NCBI RefSeq assembly: GCF_963675165.1
Contig: NC_087391.1
Coordinates: 2,065,001-2,129,000, forward strand
Direction of reading: 5' to 3'
Length of the DNA stretch: 64,000 bases
Source of the DNA: Halichondria panicea
Lineage: Eukaryota; Porifera; Demospongiae; Suberitida; Halichondriidae
A program made the position numbers and the translations under genes. The notes below the pieces were generated by a model. It saw only the letters and a program-made list of their open reading frames with translations, was not told where the DNA came from and searched no databases. Positions 10,035 to 20,859 of this stretch are shown here, one piece after another (within the stretch, counting starts at the first letter, position 1; each line of letters opens with the position of its first letter).

Positions 10035-11943
10035 TCAGACGTTCCGGGGCTTGTACTCGTCTCTGCAGGGAATAGCGACTGTCAGTGCGGGTTGTACGAC
10101 CTCATCACTCTCCGTCTGGTCACCTACACAAGCTGACAATCTAGTTGGTTCAAAATCGGATTCAGGGACCGGGTAATCCTCGGCCATAAAGTCTGGGTCT
10201 CCACAGTGAGATTCAGCAGACTCGTCGTCTGGGTCACCAAGGGATTCAGCAGGCTCTTCCCCTGGGTCACCAAGGGATTCAGCAGACTCTTCTTCTGGGT
10301 CACCGAGGAGGGATTCAGCAGGCTCTTCGCCTGGGTCACCAAGGGATTCAGCAGACTCTTCTTCTGGGTCACCAAGGGATTCAGCAGGTTCTTCGCCTGG
10401 GTCACACAGTGCCCTTCTGCAATAACGCTTGAACCCATTTTGGGGGTCTACCAATGGCATGACGACGAGTGCCATACCAAAAATATCCAGCAGGTAGTTC
10501 GGGTGGAACTCTCTCTTGATGAACTTGGACAGTTCCTTCTTGGGGGTGATAGACCTTAGCCACTGATATATCAGGGTCTCTACGTTCCACCACACGATAG
10601 GGCCCATGCCACAGATGAGACAGCTTTCTTAGCTTGCCTTGCTCTTCTTGAGGGAATTTCACCATGACCCAATCTCCAATTCGGTAGTGACGTTGACGAG
10701 CTTTCTTGTCAAACTGTTTTTTATATCGGGTCTGGGCCTTACGCATCTTCTCTTCCGCCAAATGCCTTGAGGTGGACAGAGTTTGTACAAGTTGTTCCCG
10801 GTAATCTGCTACTGAGTATGGAAGGTGGGGCTCAGGAGCTAGCAACTCTGCCTCTACAGGAGAACCCAAGTCTCTGCCGTACAAAAGAAATGATGGCTTC
10901 TCGCCCGTGCTTTCATGTGGCGTATTCCAGAGGGGACCATACAGATGACGATCCCACTCCTTGCCATAGCGAGAGGCATGTTTCCGCAACATAGATTTGA
11001 GTATGCGATTAAAACGCTCGACCAACCCGTCGCATTGAGGGTGGTACGCCGTTAACCGCGTTGTGTTCAGTCAAGCGCTTTACACATCTATCATTAAGTG
11101 GGATAGGAGGTTTGTACCCCTATCCGACAGCAAACATTCCGGCACTCCTACAGTTGGCACGATTTCCTTGACCAGAATATCCACGATTTGATGGGCTTTC
11201 TGGTCTGGCATCGCATAGACCATTGGCCACTTTGTGAAGTAATCCTGGAATACCAACACGTGTTTGTTACCGTTACTTGTCTTTGGCAGGTCCATGACAT
11301 CGACTCCAATTATCTGAAAAGGCCTAGACACCTGGATGGGATGTAAGGGTGGTGGTTGATGTCTTCCACTTCCCTTGATCGTGAGACATTCGGGGCAACT
11401 CTTTACAAACTTCATGGCGTCTGTATACATGCCTTCCCACCATCAATTCCTGGAGAGGGCATTATACCATCTTTGTCCCGAGAAGTGTCCTCCCACCTGG
11501 CTGCGATGGGTCTTGTCCAACAAACCCTTCGTCAATTGTTTTGGCACTACGATTCTTCTCTGACAAGAAGGTTTGGGATCAAGGTGATACAGGATGGCTT
11601 CAACAACAGCAAACAAGGGTGCTTGCAAAGCAATCTTCCTTGCTTTCAACGGGGGGTCTTCTGGTAGCACTTGTTCTTCGAGAAACGTGAATGTGGCAAC
11701 TAGGTTAGCATCCTTTCGCTGCGCACTGCCGAATGATGAAGTTACTCCTGAAACTTCTGCATCTAGATCTGCTGTCAGAAGCTCAGCAATTGTTCTTGAA
11801 CTCTCCACTTCAGTAGCAGTGACTTTAGTTACCACTGGGTCATCTTCGGTTGTGTCTGCCTCAACTATGGTGTTTGAGAGGGGACTTCGAGATAATGCGT
11901 CTGCATTTGCACATTGCTTGCCAGGCCGGTACACAATATCCAC
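10035..11943 (-). pseudogene. Ty3/gypsy-type pol remnant: RNase H end, integrase, acidic repeat tail
   Basis: Reading leftwards, the order is: the connection after RNase H (VYRPGKQCANADALSRSPL); an integrase zinc-finger module (HRSQVGGHF, then CPEC); the DDE core (IIGVDVMDLP, LLSDRGTN, and the E of LVERFNR); and a GPY/F-type C-terminus (LWHGPYRVV). From 11943 to 10402 these lie in one frame, broken by in-frame stops near 11443, 11080 and 11071. A frame change near 10430 then leads into a tail of six or more 11-residue units of the type GDPEEESAESL (10206-10415). Protease, RT and most of RNase H are missing, so the copy is 5'-truncated or internally deleted. It is not functional as it stands. 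Confidence 0.85.
10206..10415 (-). repeat. 33-bp minisatellite in gypsy tail
   Basis: Six or seven copies of a 33-36-bp unit containing GATTCAGCAGACTCTTCTTC and TGGGTCACCAAG. On the minus strand every unit keeps an open frame coding GDPxEExAESL. The unit length is a multiple of three, so expansion kept the acidic frame open. Confidence 0.8.
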
Positions 11944-11946
11944 TTC

Positions 11947-12165
11947 CTATACCCGACCCATACACCCATGCAGGTCCACTGTTCTCTCCGGCCTACGTTG
12001 TCGTGCCTCACTGGAGTGTGGCAGCATATTAACTGACTGTACTAGGTGTACTCTAACCAGGGGCACTTGTGCGTCAGTACCTACACCGTGGGGATTTTTA
12101 AGTAGCTGTCTAAAAGGCTGTACTCTTGAGTGGTGATAATTATAATGCATGATTTGAGAGCACAT
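11947..12165 (-). pseudogene. Possible upstream gypsy segment joined by deletion
   Basis: An open stretch lies immediately upstream of the pol remnant on the same strand (containing QVPLVRVHLVQSVNMLPHSS). It is vaguely like the linker after the gypsy protease, where strings of V, R and L precede the RT. If that is right, a deletion removed RT and fused this segment to the RNase H end. Recognition is weak. The region 12166-12600 holds nothing I can name. Confidence 0.25.
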
Positions 12166-13540
12166 GAATTGTGTGTGTTCAGTGGTAAGGGATGACGTAA
12201 GTAAAATAACTTATACCCTGAGCTGCTCTGGCCAGCTGTGGCCGGGCCATGCCTTGCCTCGAGACCAGGCCTGTGATCTTTACGTATACCTCTCAGCTTT
12301 TGAGTTATTGCGCGTGTACAGTGTAACCTCGCGGACCCATGGAGACCCTGGTATATTATAACCTGACTTGCGAGACTATGTACAGTGTATGTTATAATTT
12401 TGGCGGGTAATTATTTTTCAAGGGTAGACTCTATAATGAACAGGCACTTTTTGCGGTTGATATTTTCGGGGGGTTGGTGCAATTTGTGAATTGCACATTG
12501 ACAAAACATAATTATTAGCACTCGAAGATTATACCCGCCATATACATGTACCATATATAGGTAGATATGCATGTGTGTGTGTGTGTGTGTGTGTGTCTGT
12601 CCACAAAGTTCCTTACATCAAGATAAATTCCTTACAAATGGCAGACTGTGAGTTGAGTGTGCATTGTTTGCATGCGGTTATACGGGTTGCATGCATGTAT
12701 ATGTGCATGCGCCCTATAAATTCCTTACACATGCAGCGTCTGTTGTGTATACATGCATGTATATACATGTCCTAAAAGTTCCTTACATGAGTATAAATTC
12801 CTTACAAATATGTGTGCCGATCACACATACATGCATGCATGCATGCATGTGGGTGTGCATGTGTACATAATTATATATTATATATAATTATATGTCCCTG
12901 ACAGTTCCTTACATAAGGAGAAATTGCTTACTATAATATAATTATAGTTGCAATTTCGTTGTATATGCATGCATGCATGCATGTGTATGTCCTGAAAGTT
13001 CCTTACAATAAGGAGAAATTCCTTACAAGTATATTGTGTATCACATGTGCATGCATGTATGCATGGGTGTGCATCACATGTGTATGCCTGAAAGTTCCTT
13101 ACATAAGGAGAAATTCCTTACAAATAAATTATGGTGTCCAATTTTATTGTGTATCACATGACTGTAGGTGTGCATCACATGTGTATGCCTGAAAGTTCCT
13201 TATACATAAGGAGAAATTCCTTACAAATAAAGTATAGTGCCCAATTTATTGTGTATCACATGTGGGTGCATGTGCATCACATGTGTATGCCTGAAAGTTC
13301 CTTACATAAGGAGAAATTCCTTACAAATAAAGTATAGTGCCCAATTTATTGTGTATCACATGTGGGTGCATGTGCATGCATCACATGTGTATATGCCTGA
13401 AAGTTCCTTACATAAGGAGAAATTCCTTACAAATAAAGTGTAGTGTCCAATTTATTGTGTATCACATGTGGGTGCATGTGCATTACATGTGTATGCCTGA
13501 AAGTTCCTTACATAAGGAGAAATTCCTTACAAATAAAGTA

Positions 13541-14149
13541 CAGTGGTTTTCAGAGTTCTTGCATTCCAATGTCTAGAGCGGAAGTCACTTGTCACGTGAT
13601 ATTCCTACAAATTTTGCTGAGTCAGACAAGTATTTTTACATTGAGTTTTTAATTAGCCTCGACTCCTCCAGCCCCTTGAATAGTGCCTTTCTCAGCGGCC
13701 TGGAATCGAGGCTAGTTTTTAATAGACAAAATTACTCCTCGTTACTAAATGTACTAGTTATTCAGAGAAGTCTGAAATAGGAGTGTAGCTTCCCAGTATT
13801 ATAAGGAACTGGTTGAAGTGGCTTGCCCCGGCCTGCCTACTCATTTTGTGTTGCTGAAAGCTGATGAGTCATACAGACAGTAGAATCTCTCTTAGCTCTA
13901 GACATCCAGTCTTGTGTTACTAATAGTAGCTCACAAAACTATTTGAACTGCTTACAATCTCAAGGATAGCTTCAGCGGTGATGCAAAAGGCTTGCAAAGG
14001 CTATTTCCAAAGGTTGATTTTCTCCTAAATATGTATTGGAAAAAAATCGGTTTGGAATGAGGTAGAAATTCAATCTTGTTACGTAATGGTTCACGTGACA
14101 AGTACTTCCGCTCTAGACATTGCAAATGCAAGAACTCTGAAAACCCCTG
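13541..14149. mobile_element. Complete TA-target MITE inside the minisatellite (609 bp)
   Basis: The left end CAGTGGTTTTCAGAGTTCTT and right end AAGAACTCTGAAAACCCCTG are imperfect inverted repeats continuing through TCTAGAGCGGAAGT. Neighbouring satellite units read AAAGTATAGTGCC. Here the sequence reads AAAGTA, element, TATAGTGCC, so the insertion duplicated exactly TA. The element itself contains the hairpin insertion at 13652-13713. Same family as 4968-5548. Confidence 0.88.
13652..13713. mobile_element. TAGCCTCGA hairpin element, copy 2 (nested)
   Basis: This begins TAGCCTCGACTCCTCCAGCC and ends CGGCCTGGAATCGAGGCTA. It is flanked by GTTTTTAAT on the left and GTTTTTAAT on the right, a 9-10-bp target duplication. 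It lies within the MITE 13541-14149, so it is the younger insertion. Confidence 0.75.
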
Positions 14150-14865
14150 TATAGTGCCCAATTTATTGTGTATCACATGTGGGTGCATGTGCATCATATG
14201 TGTGTATGCCTGAAAATTCCTTACATAAGGAGAAATTCCTTACAAATAAAGTATAGTGCCCAATTTATTGTGTATCACATGTGGGTGCATGTGCATGCAT
14301 CACATGTGTATGCCTGAAAGTTCCTTACAAAGGAGAAATTCCTTATAAATAAAGTATAGTGCCCAATTTATTGTGTATCACATGTGGGTGCATGTGCATC
14401 ACATGTGTATGCCTGAAAGTTCCTTATACATAAGGAGAAATTCCTTACAAATAAAGTATAGTGCCCAATTTATTGTGTATCACATGTGGGTGCATGTGCA
14501 TCACATGTGTGTATGCCTGAAAGTTCCTTACATAAGGAGAAATTCCTTACAAATAAAGTATATAGTGCCCAATTTATTGTATATCACATGTGGGTGCATG
14601 TGCATCACATGTGTATGCCATGAAAGTTCCTTACATAAGGAGAAATTCCTTACAAATAAATTATGGTGTCCAATTTTATTGTGTATCACATGTGGGTGTG
14701 CATCACATGTGTGTATGCCTGAAAGTTCCTTACGTAAGAAGAAATTCCTTACAAATAAAATATTAGTGTCCGCATAGTGTATAATTATACATGCATGCAT
14801 CACATGTGTGTATATATGTTCTGAAAGTTCCTTACATAAAGAGAAATTCCTTACAATGGTTTAAT

Positions 14866-15690
14866 TGGATGCAGGAGCGCAAAGAAGATATTATACAGCT
14901 GTTCAACTGACTGACATGCATGCATGCACTAAGAAGATAATTTTACCGATATATACTTATACGTTATGTGCATGCATGTGTATATATTAGCCTCGATCCC
15001 AGGCCGAGTTTTCGCTTTTATAACGGTTAGGCGAACCAGTTGTTCGCCTAACCGTTATAAAAGCGAAAACTCGGCCTGGGATCGAGGCTAGTGTATATAT
15101 ATGCATGCATGTATAAATTATATTAACCCTAACCCTCACCCTATATGCATGTTATTTATTGATACACGACGATATAATTATATTTTATACTATTATTAGC
15201 ACTATATACATGTATATAATATATTCATTACGATCAATCGATAATCGCATGAATAGAGAATATATAATAATTATAATGTGATTAAATGATTTACTGCCAT
15301 ACACCTCAGTCCACCAATGAATGATAATGCTCATATTTGACCGCAATGACGAAATCAGTGCGCCTTACAGTACTGCATGGAACCATACACTGGAAGCAGA
15401 GTAGAGGACACAAACCACCAGTAACTGGACACCTTGTCCACCAATGATAATGCTTCATACTTTACCACAATGGCGCACCTTACAGTAGGTTACTGTACTG
15501 GAATAGAATATTCTACACAACTAGATCTATAGAGTAACTGGACACCACCTTGACACACCTCACCCATGCACAAAAATCACAATTAATGCTGATTCATCTT
15601 GCAACTGCTAGAATATAGGCTATAGTTCATGCCAAGGTTTAGCTAATCAAAGTTTATAGCATATATACACAGTCACTTATAGCTACAGAG
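14866..15690. other. AT-rich intergenic stretch with hairpin element and simple repeats
   Basis: Apart from the hairpin at 14988-15090, this holds ATGCATGC and TATATA runs and a short imperfect direct duplication at about 15310-15335 / 15430-15455 (CACCAATGAATGATAATGCT-like). No gene is visible. Confidence 0.4.
14988..15090. mobile_element. TAGCCTCGA hairpin element, copy 3 (perfect 103-bp palindrome)
   Basis: Two 49-bp arms with no mismatch surround a 5-base loop (CAGTT). The outer 18 bases are the family terminus TAGCCTCGATCCCAGGCC. The flanks are GTGTATATAT on both sides, a 10-bp direct repeat. The arms beyond the terminus are unrelated to copies 1 and 2, so only the ends are conserved. 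Confidence 0.85.
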
Positions 15691-17456
15691 ATATGGATAT
15701 TAAGAAGAAGAGAAAACTGCCAAAGAATTTAACTGAAGCATCAAAACAGGCTAGGGCATATACCTTATGTCATCAAGCAAGATTACTGAAGCTTGTGAAT
15801 TGTTCAAGACTATTGAGCTGCCTGCATCTTCAAAAGACATATCTGAGCATGATATCGCTACGTACCTGGTGGGACGATATGGTATCAACAAGATAGCACG
15901 GATATGTTCCGTGCTTTCTGGATTTCCGAAGACACTAAACACCTTCCATGCATGTATCCAAGTACATAGCAAAAGTCACAGATATGGATGATGCACACTT
16001 GCTAGCCTCTTTCATTACGATTCATTGTCCACACCTAATAGCCACATTCACATCTATAACCATCCATCACCAACTCTGTTAGCTCCTCCAGTGTCTAACT
16101 GCTTTGAATGCCAACGTCAATTGACTTCAAATCATGACTGCATGTGAAGTAAGTAATAAAATATGCACTTTATAGTTTTATAAACTTCTCCAGGTCACCC
16201 TTTATATACATACACATTATCTGGTGTGAAGAAATTGCCGAAAGTCACTCTTAGGGTCAACCATGTGGTTTGACTTATAACTATGCGATGTGGGGGAGAA
16301 AACAAACCTCTGGCTTTCAATACTATCAGAGCCAGCAAAATTTAATTGAAGTTTATGACACCGTTTTCTTCACTCGGCCTCTCCTAGAATTTCAGTGCTC
16401 CCTTGCGTAAGTACATTATGTATAATGCACTGTATATCTATATATATATATAGCGCGGAATTTTGGGTTGACTGCTTACCGGAATCACTCCCATGCAGGT
16501 TACGCTTTCTATCTTTGCACCTAACTGCTATATTATATATATATAGCCCTCAAAAACAGTGAAAATTAAGCCCCTCGGCTATGTATATGGTATTATTATA
16601 ATTATTATAACGGTCATTGCAATCATTTGCTCCTATCAAGTTTTATCACTCCGCAGGAACCACTCATGGGTTTCCTTCCAGGGTTTTAGTGAAACATACA
16701 ATGACACTCATTCTCTCAACAAGGACCAATTGCAAGGTTTTATGCTATAGTTATATATTAATATAATTATATAAATTCAATTATATACACATGGCTTGCA
16801 TCCGTATTAATTTTACTTCTTGTTAATTCAGCCATGACAGAAAAGATTGCAGCAGATGCATTCTACAATGGAGAGATTGAGAATGAAAATAGGTTTCTTG
16901 TATACTAGCAACCAATCCTACTTTTTCCCTAAGTCATTTCACCTTCAAACGAGACAGTGACAGAGAGGAAACAATGGAAATGATTGAAGCAATTCGCTCA
17001 TGCAGTATATACCCTCACTGTGAAACTGCATGACTGCACTGCTGTTTGCAAGAAAAGAGGAAAGTTTTTCTCTCTAACACTCATAATAATAATAATATAT
17101 ATATATATACATTCAATATGCTATTATCATTATAATAATAGGTTGTGGCACTCTGTGGGTTACTGACGGGATTGGGAAACTTGTTTTTCCACAGACTGAA
17201 GGTAAATGCACAAAAATTATCATCCAAGTCCTGCAGCATAGATTCAGTATTTTATATTATTATTGTCATCGTTCACAGTATGTTGTGGACCGAATTCCAT
17301 CAATATCTATGCCAGATGTGTGCACCTATCCGCCGATGCCTGGAAAAGCTTTTTGTCAGGATCATGCACTGCCAGTGTTTGGAGTCACAGGTACCACCAG
17401 TACCAACAGATCTCAGGAGTTTTTTGAAGCACTGCAAAGTTCAAAATGGTGAAATA
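15690..17456 (+). pseudogene. Remnant of a multi-exon cysteine-cluster gene (KDZ-transposase-associated type?)
   Basis: Several exons with good splice sites follow one another. 15767-15990 has SEHDIATYLVGRYGINKIA. 16040-16140 has CFECQRQLTSNHDC. 16194-16406 has a frameshift before LTYNYAMWGRKQTSGFQYY and ends TRPLLEFQCSLA. 16657-16736 codes NHSWVSFQGFSETYNDTHSL. 16832-16892 codes MTEKIAADAFYNGEIENEN. An exon from 16958 has CSIYPHCETA and then an in-frame stop. 17142-17201 codes CGTLWVTDGIGKLVFP. About 17278-17454 has MPDVCTYPPMPGKAFCQDH and a stop. The exon order and Cys/His pattern resemble the CxC cysteine-cluster modules found with KDZ transposases; that name is from memory and uncertain. 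At least one frameshift and one stop make it a probable pseudogene. Confidence 0.5.
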
Positions 17457-17550
17457 ATTACAATAATTATACTGAATAGTCGTATATGCATGATGTGCTA
17501 TAAAATAATATTACTGCATGTATATATACACTGGAACTTGTATACTATAA

Positions 17551-18123
17551 TTAATAATGATCGATTGTTACGATCTTGAACTCCATGAAAACAGCACCGC
17601 TTTTGTGCGTTACCGTCCACTTCCAAACTCGAATATAACAATAACAGCTACTATTGATGTTACATACCCTGCACATAGAGATGACTATAAAGACAAAGTT
17701 GTTGTTTTTACGAACTGCTTTGGCAAACCACCTTGGTTACGTGAGTGGCTGAAATATCAGAAGACTATTGGAGTTGATTTGGTTCAATTATATGTGGAAG
17801 AGCAATTTATGAGTGACAATGAAAATCTCAAAATTATTGAAAGTTATATTCAAGAAGGTTTCCTGAAAGTAAAAAATCGTAAAACATATTTCAATACATC
17901 ACAGATTTACTACCACTCAGAACTTATAAACCATCATGATTGTTTGTATCGCTATCGAGAAGTGTTTGAATTTGCCTTCTTTTTAGACACTGATGACTTT
18001 TTTTATCCCACGTCTACCTAACAAGACTAATGTACACGACTATGTCAACCAATTTTTTCGTGAGGACAATCAAGTATCAGCTGAATTTGTGTGGCTCAAA
18101 TATTTTCCGGATTGTGGCTTAAT
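17551..18123 (+). pseudogene. Partial, frameshifted copy of the GT92 glycosyltransferase
   Basis: From AATGATCGATTGTTACGATC to GGATTGTGGCTTA the sequence matches 8138-8699 with few differences. One extra T in the poly-T after the DTDDFF codons (about 17997-18004) shifts the frame and stops translation at 18021. The N-terminal half with the membrane anchor and the C-terminal third are absent. The copy ends abruptly in unrelated AT-rich DNA. High identity implies a recent partial duplication. No promoter or start context is evident, so a product is unlikely. Confidence 0.88.
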
Positions 18124-18354
18124 TAATAGATCTATGTAGATCTAGCCTGGCTAGATTTTGTAGCTAGAGGTAATAGATAGATCTAATACTGAACTTATTT
18201 TCACTTTATATTTCTAGGACATCAGTCTCCCCAATTCCAACATGTATGACTACTTTTGCTATTCATTTTGCAAACAAAAGGTGGAGCTAGCTCCACTGGC
18301 AGTGCTCAGAGTGTGGGGAACTCCCTCGAGCTCTACTCTGATCTGTGCTTGAAA

Positions 18355-20402
18355 ATGGCTACTCTCGACTTAGAAGCTGTGAATGTTCTCTCTGACAGTC
18401 CTGAAGGTCCCCTGCCCCTCAAGATACGGGCCAAGGGTGATAATAACTCAGTGGTGTTCCTCAAAGAGTGGGTAGCAACCAACAAAGACTGGCTGGATCA
18501 AAAACTACTAGAGCACGGTAGCCACTAGCCTCTCCTCCCATTTTCTTTACATGATCTGTTCCCTTGCTCATTCAGCCAAATGCCCCCCCCCACACACACA
18601 CACACACACACACCACACACGCGCACATACCCACACTCCATGCACACACGCGCTCAGGGGCCATTCTTTTCCAAGGGTTCAAAGTGAGAGAGGCGATCGA
18701 CTTCCAGGAGGTGCTCCAACAGTACAACCCACAACTCTCAGATGAGTACAGGGGGACATCACCACGAAAACTACAGCCTGGAACACAGGTGGGCAATAGC
18801 AGTTAATATTCTAAAGCTCTATCTATTTAGGGAGGTTACGTACATATTTTTGTCGGACCTTAAATCAACTTGCCAAAATTTATGCATTTCTTTAGAGGCT
18901 ATCTTTGATGATGCCCATAAGTGCAATAATATCTACATGCAGTCTTAAAGAAAAAGTGTGTAGTTGTAAAAGTTTTAACTTTAAATTTATTCGAAGACTA
19001 GTGGCTACCTCGACATGCACTCACAGTACAATGAGTTACTCAGAGTGTACATGTAGTTCTCCCCTATGCAGTACGTGTTCTCGGCCAGTGAGCTCCCCTC
19101 GTTCTTCCCCATCCCCCAACACCTTGAGATGGCGTTCCTGCCTGCTCCCCCTCGGACACTGTTCTTCTGCTGTCTGGAGGCACCCACCTCGGCCGGAGGG
19201 GAGACCTGTCTAGCTGACTTTGGAAAGGTCTATCAGCAACTTAAACCTGAAGTCAGGCAAAAGTTTGAGGAGAATGGGGTGAGGATTTCTGACAAAATAA
19301 TGGTTTAGGCTTTTAGAAATTATATCCTTGAGGAATAAGATTTGTCTGTCTGTATTTACGATTGGCTTTAATGCTTTGCTTTCCCCGTTCAAAGGTGATG
19401 TACATTCGTAACTATTCTCGCCACAAGAAGCTTATCGGTGACCCCACAAGCCTCAAGGGCTGGCAGGACGTGTTTGGGACCTGTGACAAAGCCGAGGTGG
19501 AGAGTGAGCTGAGGAAGAGTAAGTTAGATTTCACCTGGTCTAAGGGAGACCATCTCCACCTAGTGGGTAGGGAATCAGCAGTGGAACCACACCCAGTCAC
19601 CGGGGAGAAGGTCTGGTTCAACCATGCACAGGTACGTTAGAGCATTGATATTCAGTGGTGAGTGCTATTGGACACTCTACCGTATGATAGAAGGAACAAT
19701 TAAATTACTTGGGGCTTTTGGCAATCTTTTTTCTATAATCCAGCTGTAGTATAATTGTGTATGTATTTCACTCGCTATGCAATTTGATTGCTTATTTTTG
19801 TAGTCATTCCACGCTGCCAACATCCCTGGTGACTTTGCTCACATTTACAAGCGTTTTGGCTCGCTTAAGTACTGGCTCCTTTACTGGCTCACATGTCTAC
19901 TCAAGTTCATTCTCCTCACATTTCTTGCCCCAAACAAAGTCGGTTTCCACACCTGCTATGGAGATGGTACAGAGATACCAGACGCTCATCTCGACCACGT
20001 TAGAGACACGGTGTGGAGGAACCTGGTATTCAATCGCTGGGAGCAGGGAGACGTGCTTATGATAGACAACTTCAGAGTATCTCACGGGAGACAGGTAAGG
20101 GAGTGGAGGATGCTTTCATGGCTGTGTATTACATGTATTTTATTTATAATTACAATGACTTATGCATTGGTTACTTGTCTGGTGCTTGTATTCTGTGTAT
20201 GCGTTTTGTTCCATTGTGATGGTTGTGCACCGTTAAGAAAAATTATCATTGACTAGCTTCATCTCTTGTGTGCATTATGTTAAGTGTTACTGTTGTAGTA
20301 ATATAACGATTCCCTAATGCACATACACAGCCCTACTCTGGTAAGAGGAAAGTTGTTGTGTCCTGGTCCCAGCCATACCTCAAACAAAGTCACAGAACAT
20401 GA
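18355..20402 (+). CDS. TauD/TfdA-like Fe(II)/2-oxoglutarate dioxygenase (clavaminate synthase-like), six exons
   Basis: Exons 18355-18517, 18658-18788, 19072-19278, 19395-19631, 19804-20094 and 20331-20402, all GT-AG, join in one frame of 366 residues. The iron facial triad is visible: H115-x-E117 in IPQHLEMAF and distal H340 in RVSHGRQP. R349 in GKRKVVVSW fits the 2-oxoglutarate carboxylate site. SAGGETCLADF and WEQGDVLMIDNF are typical of this branch. Known relatives hydroxylate small metabolites; no substrate can be inferred here. Residues about 269-287 (YWLLYWLTCLLKFILLTFL) are an unusual hydrophobic stretch between the metal ligands. The frame is open upstream to an ATG at 18256, but MATLDLEAVNVLSD is the more natural start. 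It lies 457 bp upstream of FCF1 on the same strand. Confidence 0.85.
18580..18650. repeat. CA-rich microsatellite in dioxygenase intron 1
   Basis: A C9 run followed by (CA)n with CGCG interruptions at about 18583-18650. It lies entirely within the 140-bp first intron and ends a few bases before the acceptor. Confidence 0.85.
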
Positions 20403-20859
20403 CCTAGCTGAACTGTTTGTGTGTGTGTTCTCTACAACCATGACTGCGTGTGTGTGACTGCGTGTGTGTGCTTTCATTATATCTTTTTGCATATGGAATC
20501 CCCCCCTCGAGATATACAATGCAGGATGTGTGCTCTGATTCCAATGGGGATGCATGTTATAGGCGTACTGTCTATCCTGCCATGCTATGGTTGAGCAAGG
20601 ATGAAGTAGTGAAACGGTTCAGACAATCACACTATTGTCTATTGTATAAATGTGAAAAGCATTAAGTGTGAATGAGGATAATTATTACACATTGGCATTA
20701 TTTTCAGAGATGAGAGCAAATCAAGTAATGATCGTCACAGATGTATGTAAGATGTAAGTAAAGCTGTAGATATAAAAACCACGTGGCATATCTTGGCAAC
20801 CTTACAAATTTTGTATTAGTGTGTACAGTATCAAAGTCAGTGGAGGTACAAGCTACAGA

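Larger units (their letters stand above)
12600..14865. repeat. Minisatellite of about 100-bp units, about 17 copies
   Basis: The unit core is AAGTTCCTTACATAAGGAGA followed by AATTCCTTACAAATAAAG. A spacer of CACATGTG and GCATGTGCATC motifs follows, ending GTATGCCTG. Units at the left edge (12600-13000) are diverged and of uneven length; those from about 13080 on are nearly identical at 98-106 bp. The array is split by a MITE at 13541-14149. Long open frames through it (repeating KVPYIRRNSLQIKY-like peptides) come from the period being close to a multiple of three and are not genes. Confidence 0.9.

Noticed and set aside
10206..10559. Plus-strand frame of VTKGFSRLF repeats
   Set aside because: Antisense shadow of the gypsy acidic tail minisatellite.
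13131..14777. Long overlapping open frames with repeating peptides such as SSLHKEKFLTNK
   Set aside because: They are produced by the satellite period in several frames at once; no codon bias or start context.
15124..15142. TAACCCTAACCCTCACCC, telomere-like repeat
   Set aside because: Only about two and a half units, no array; ordinary interstitial sequence.
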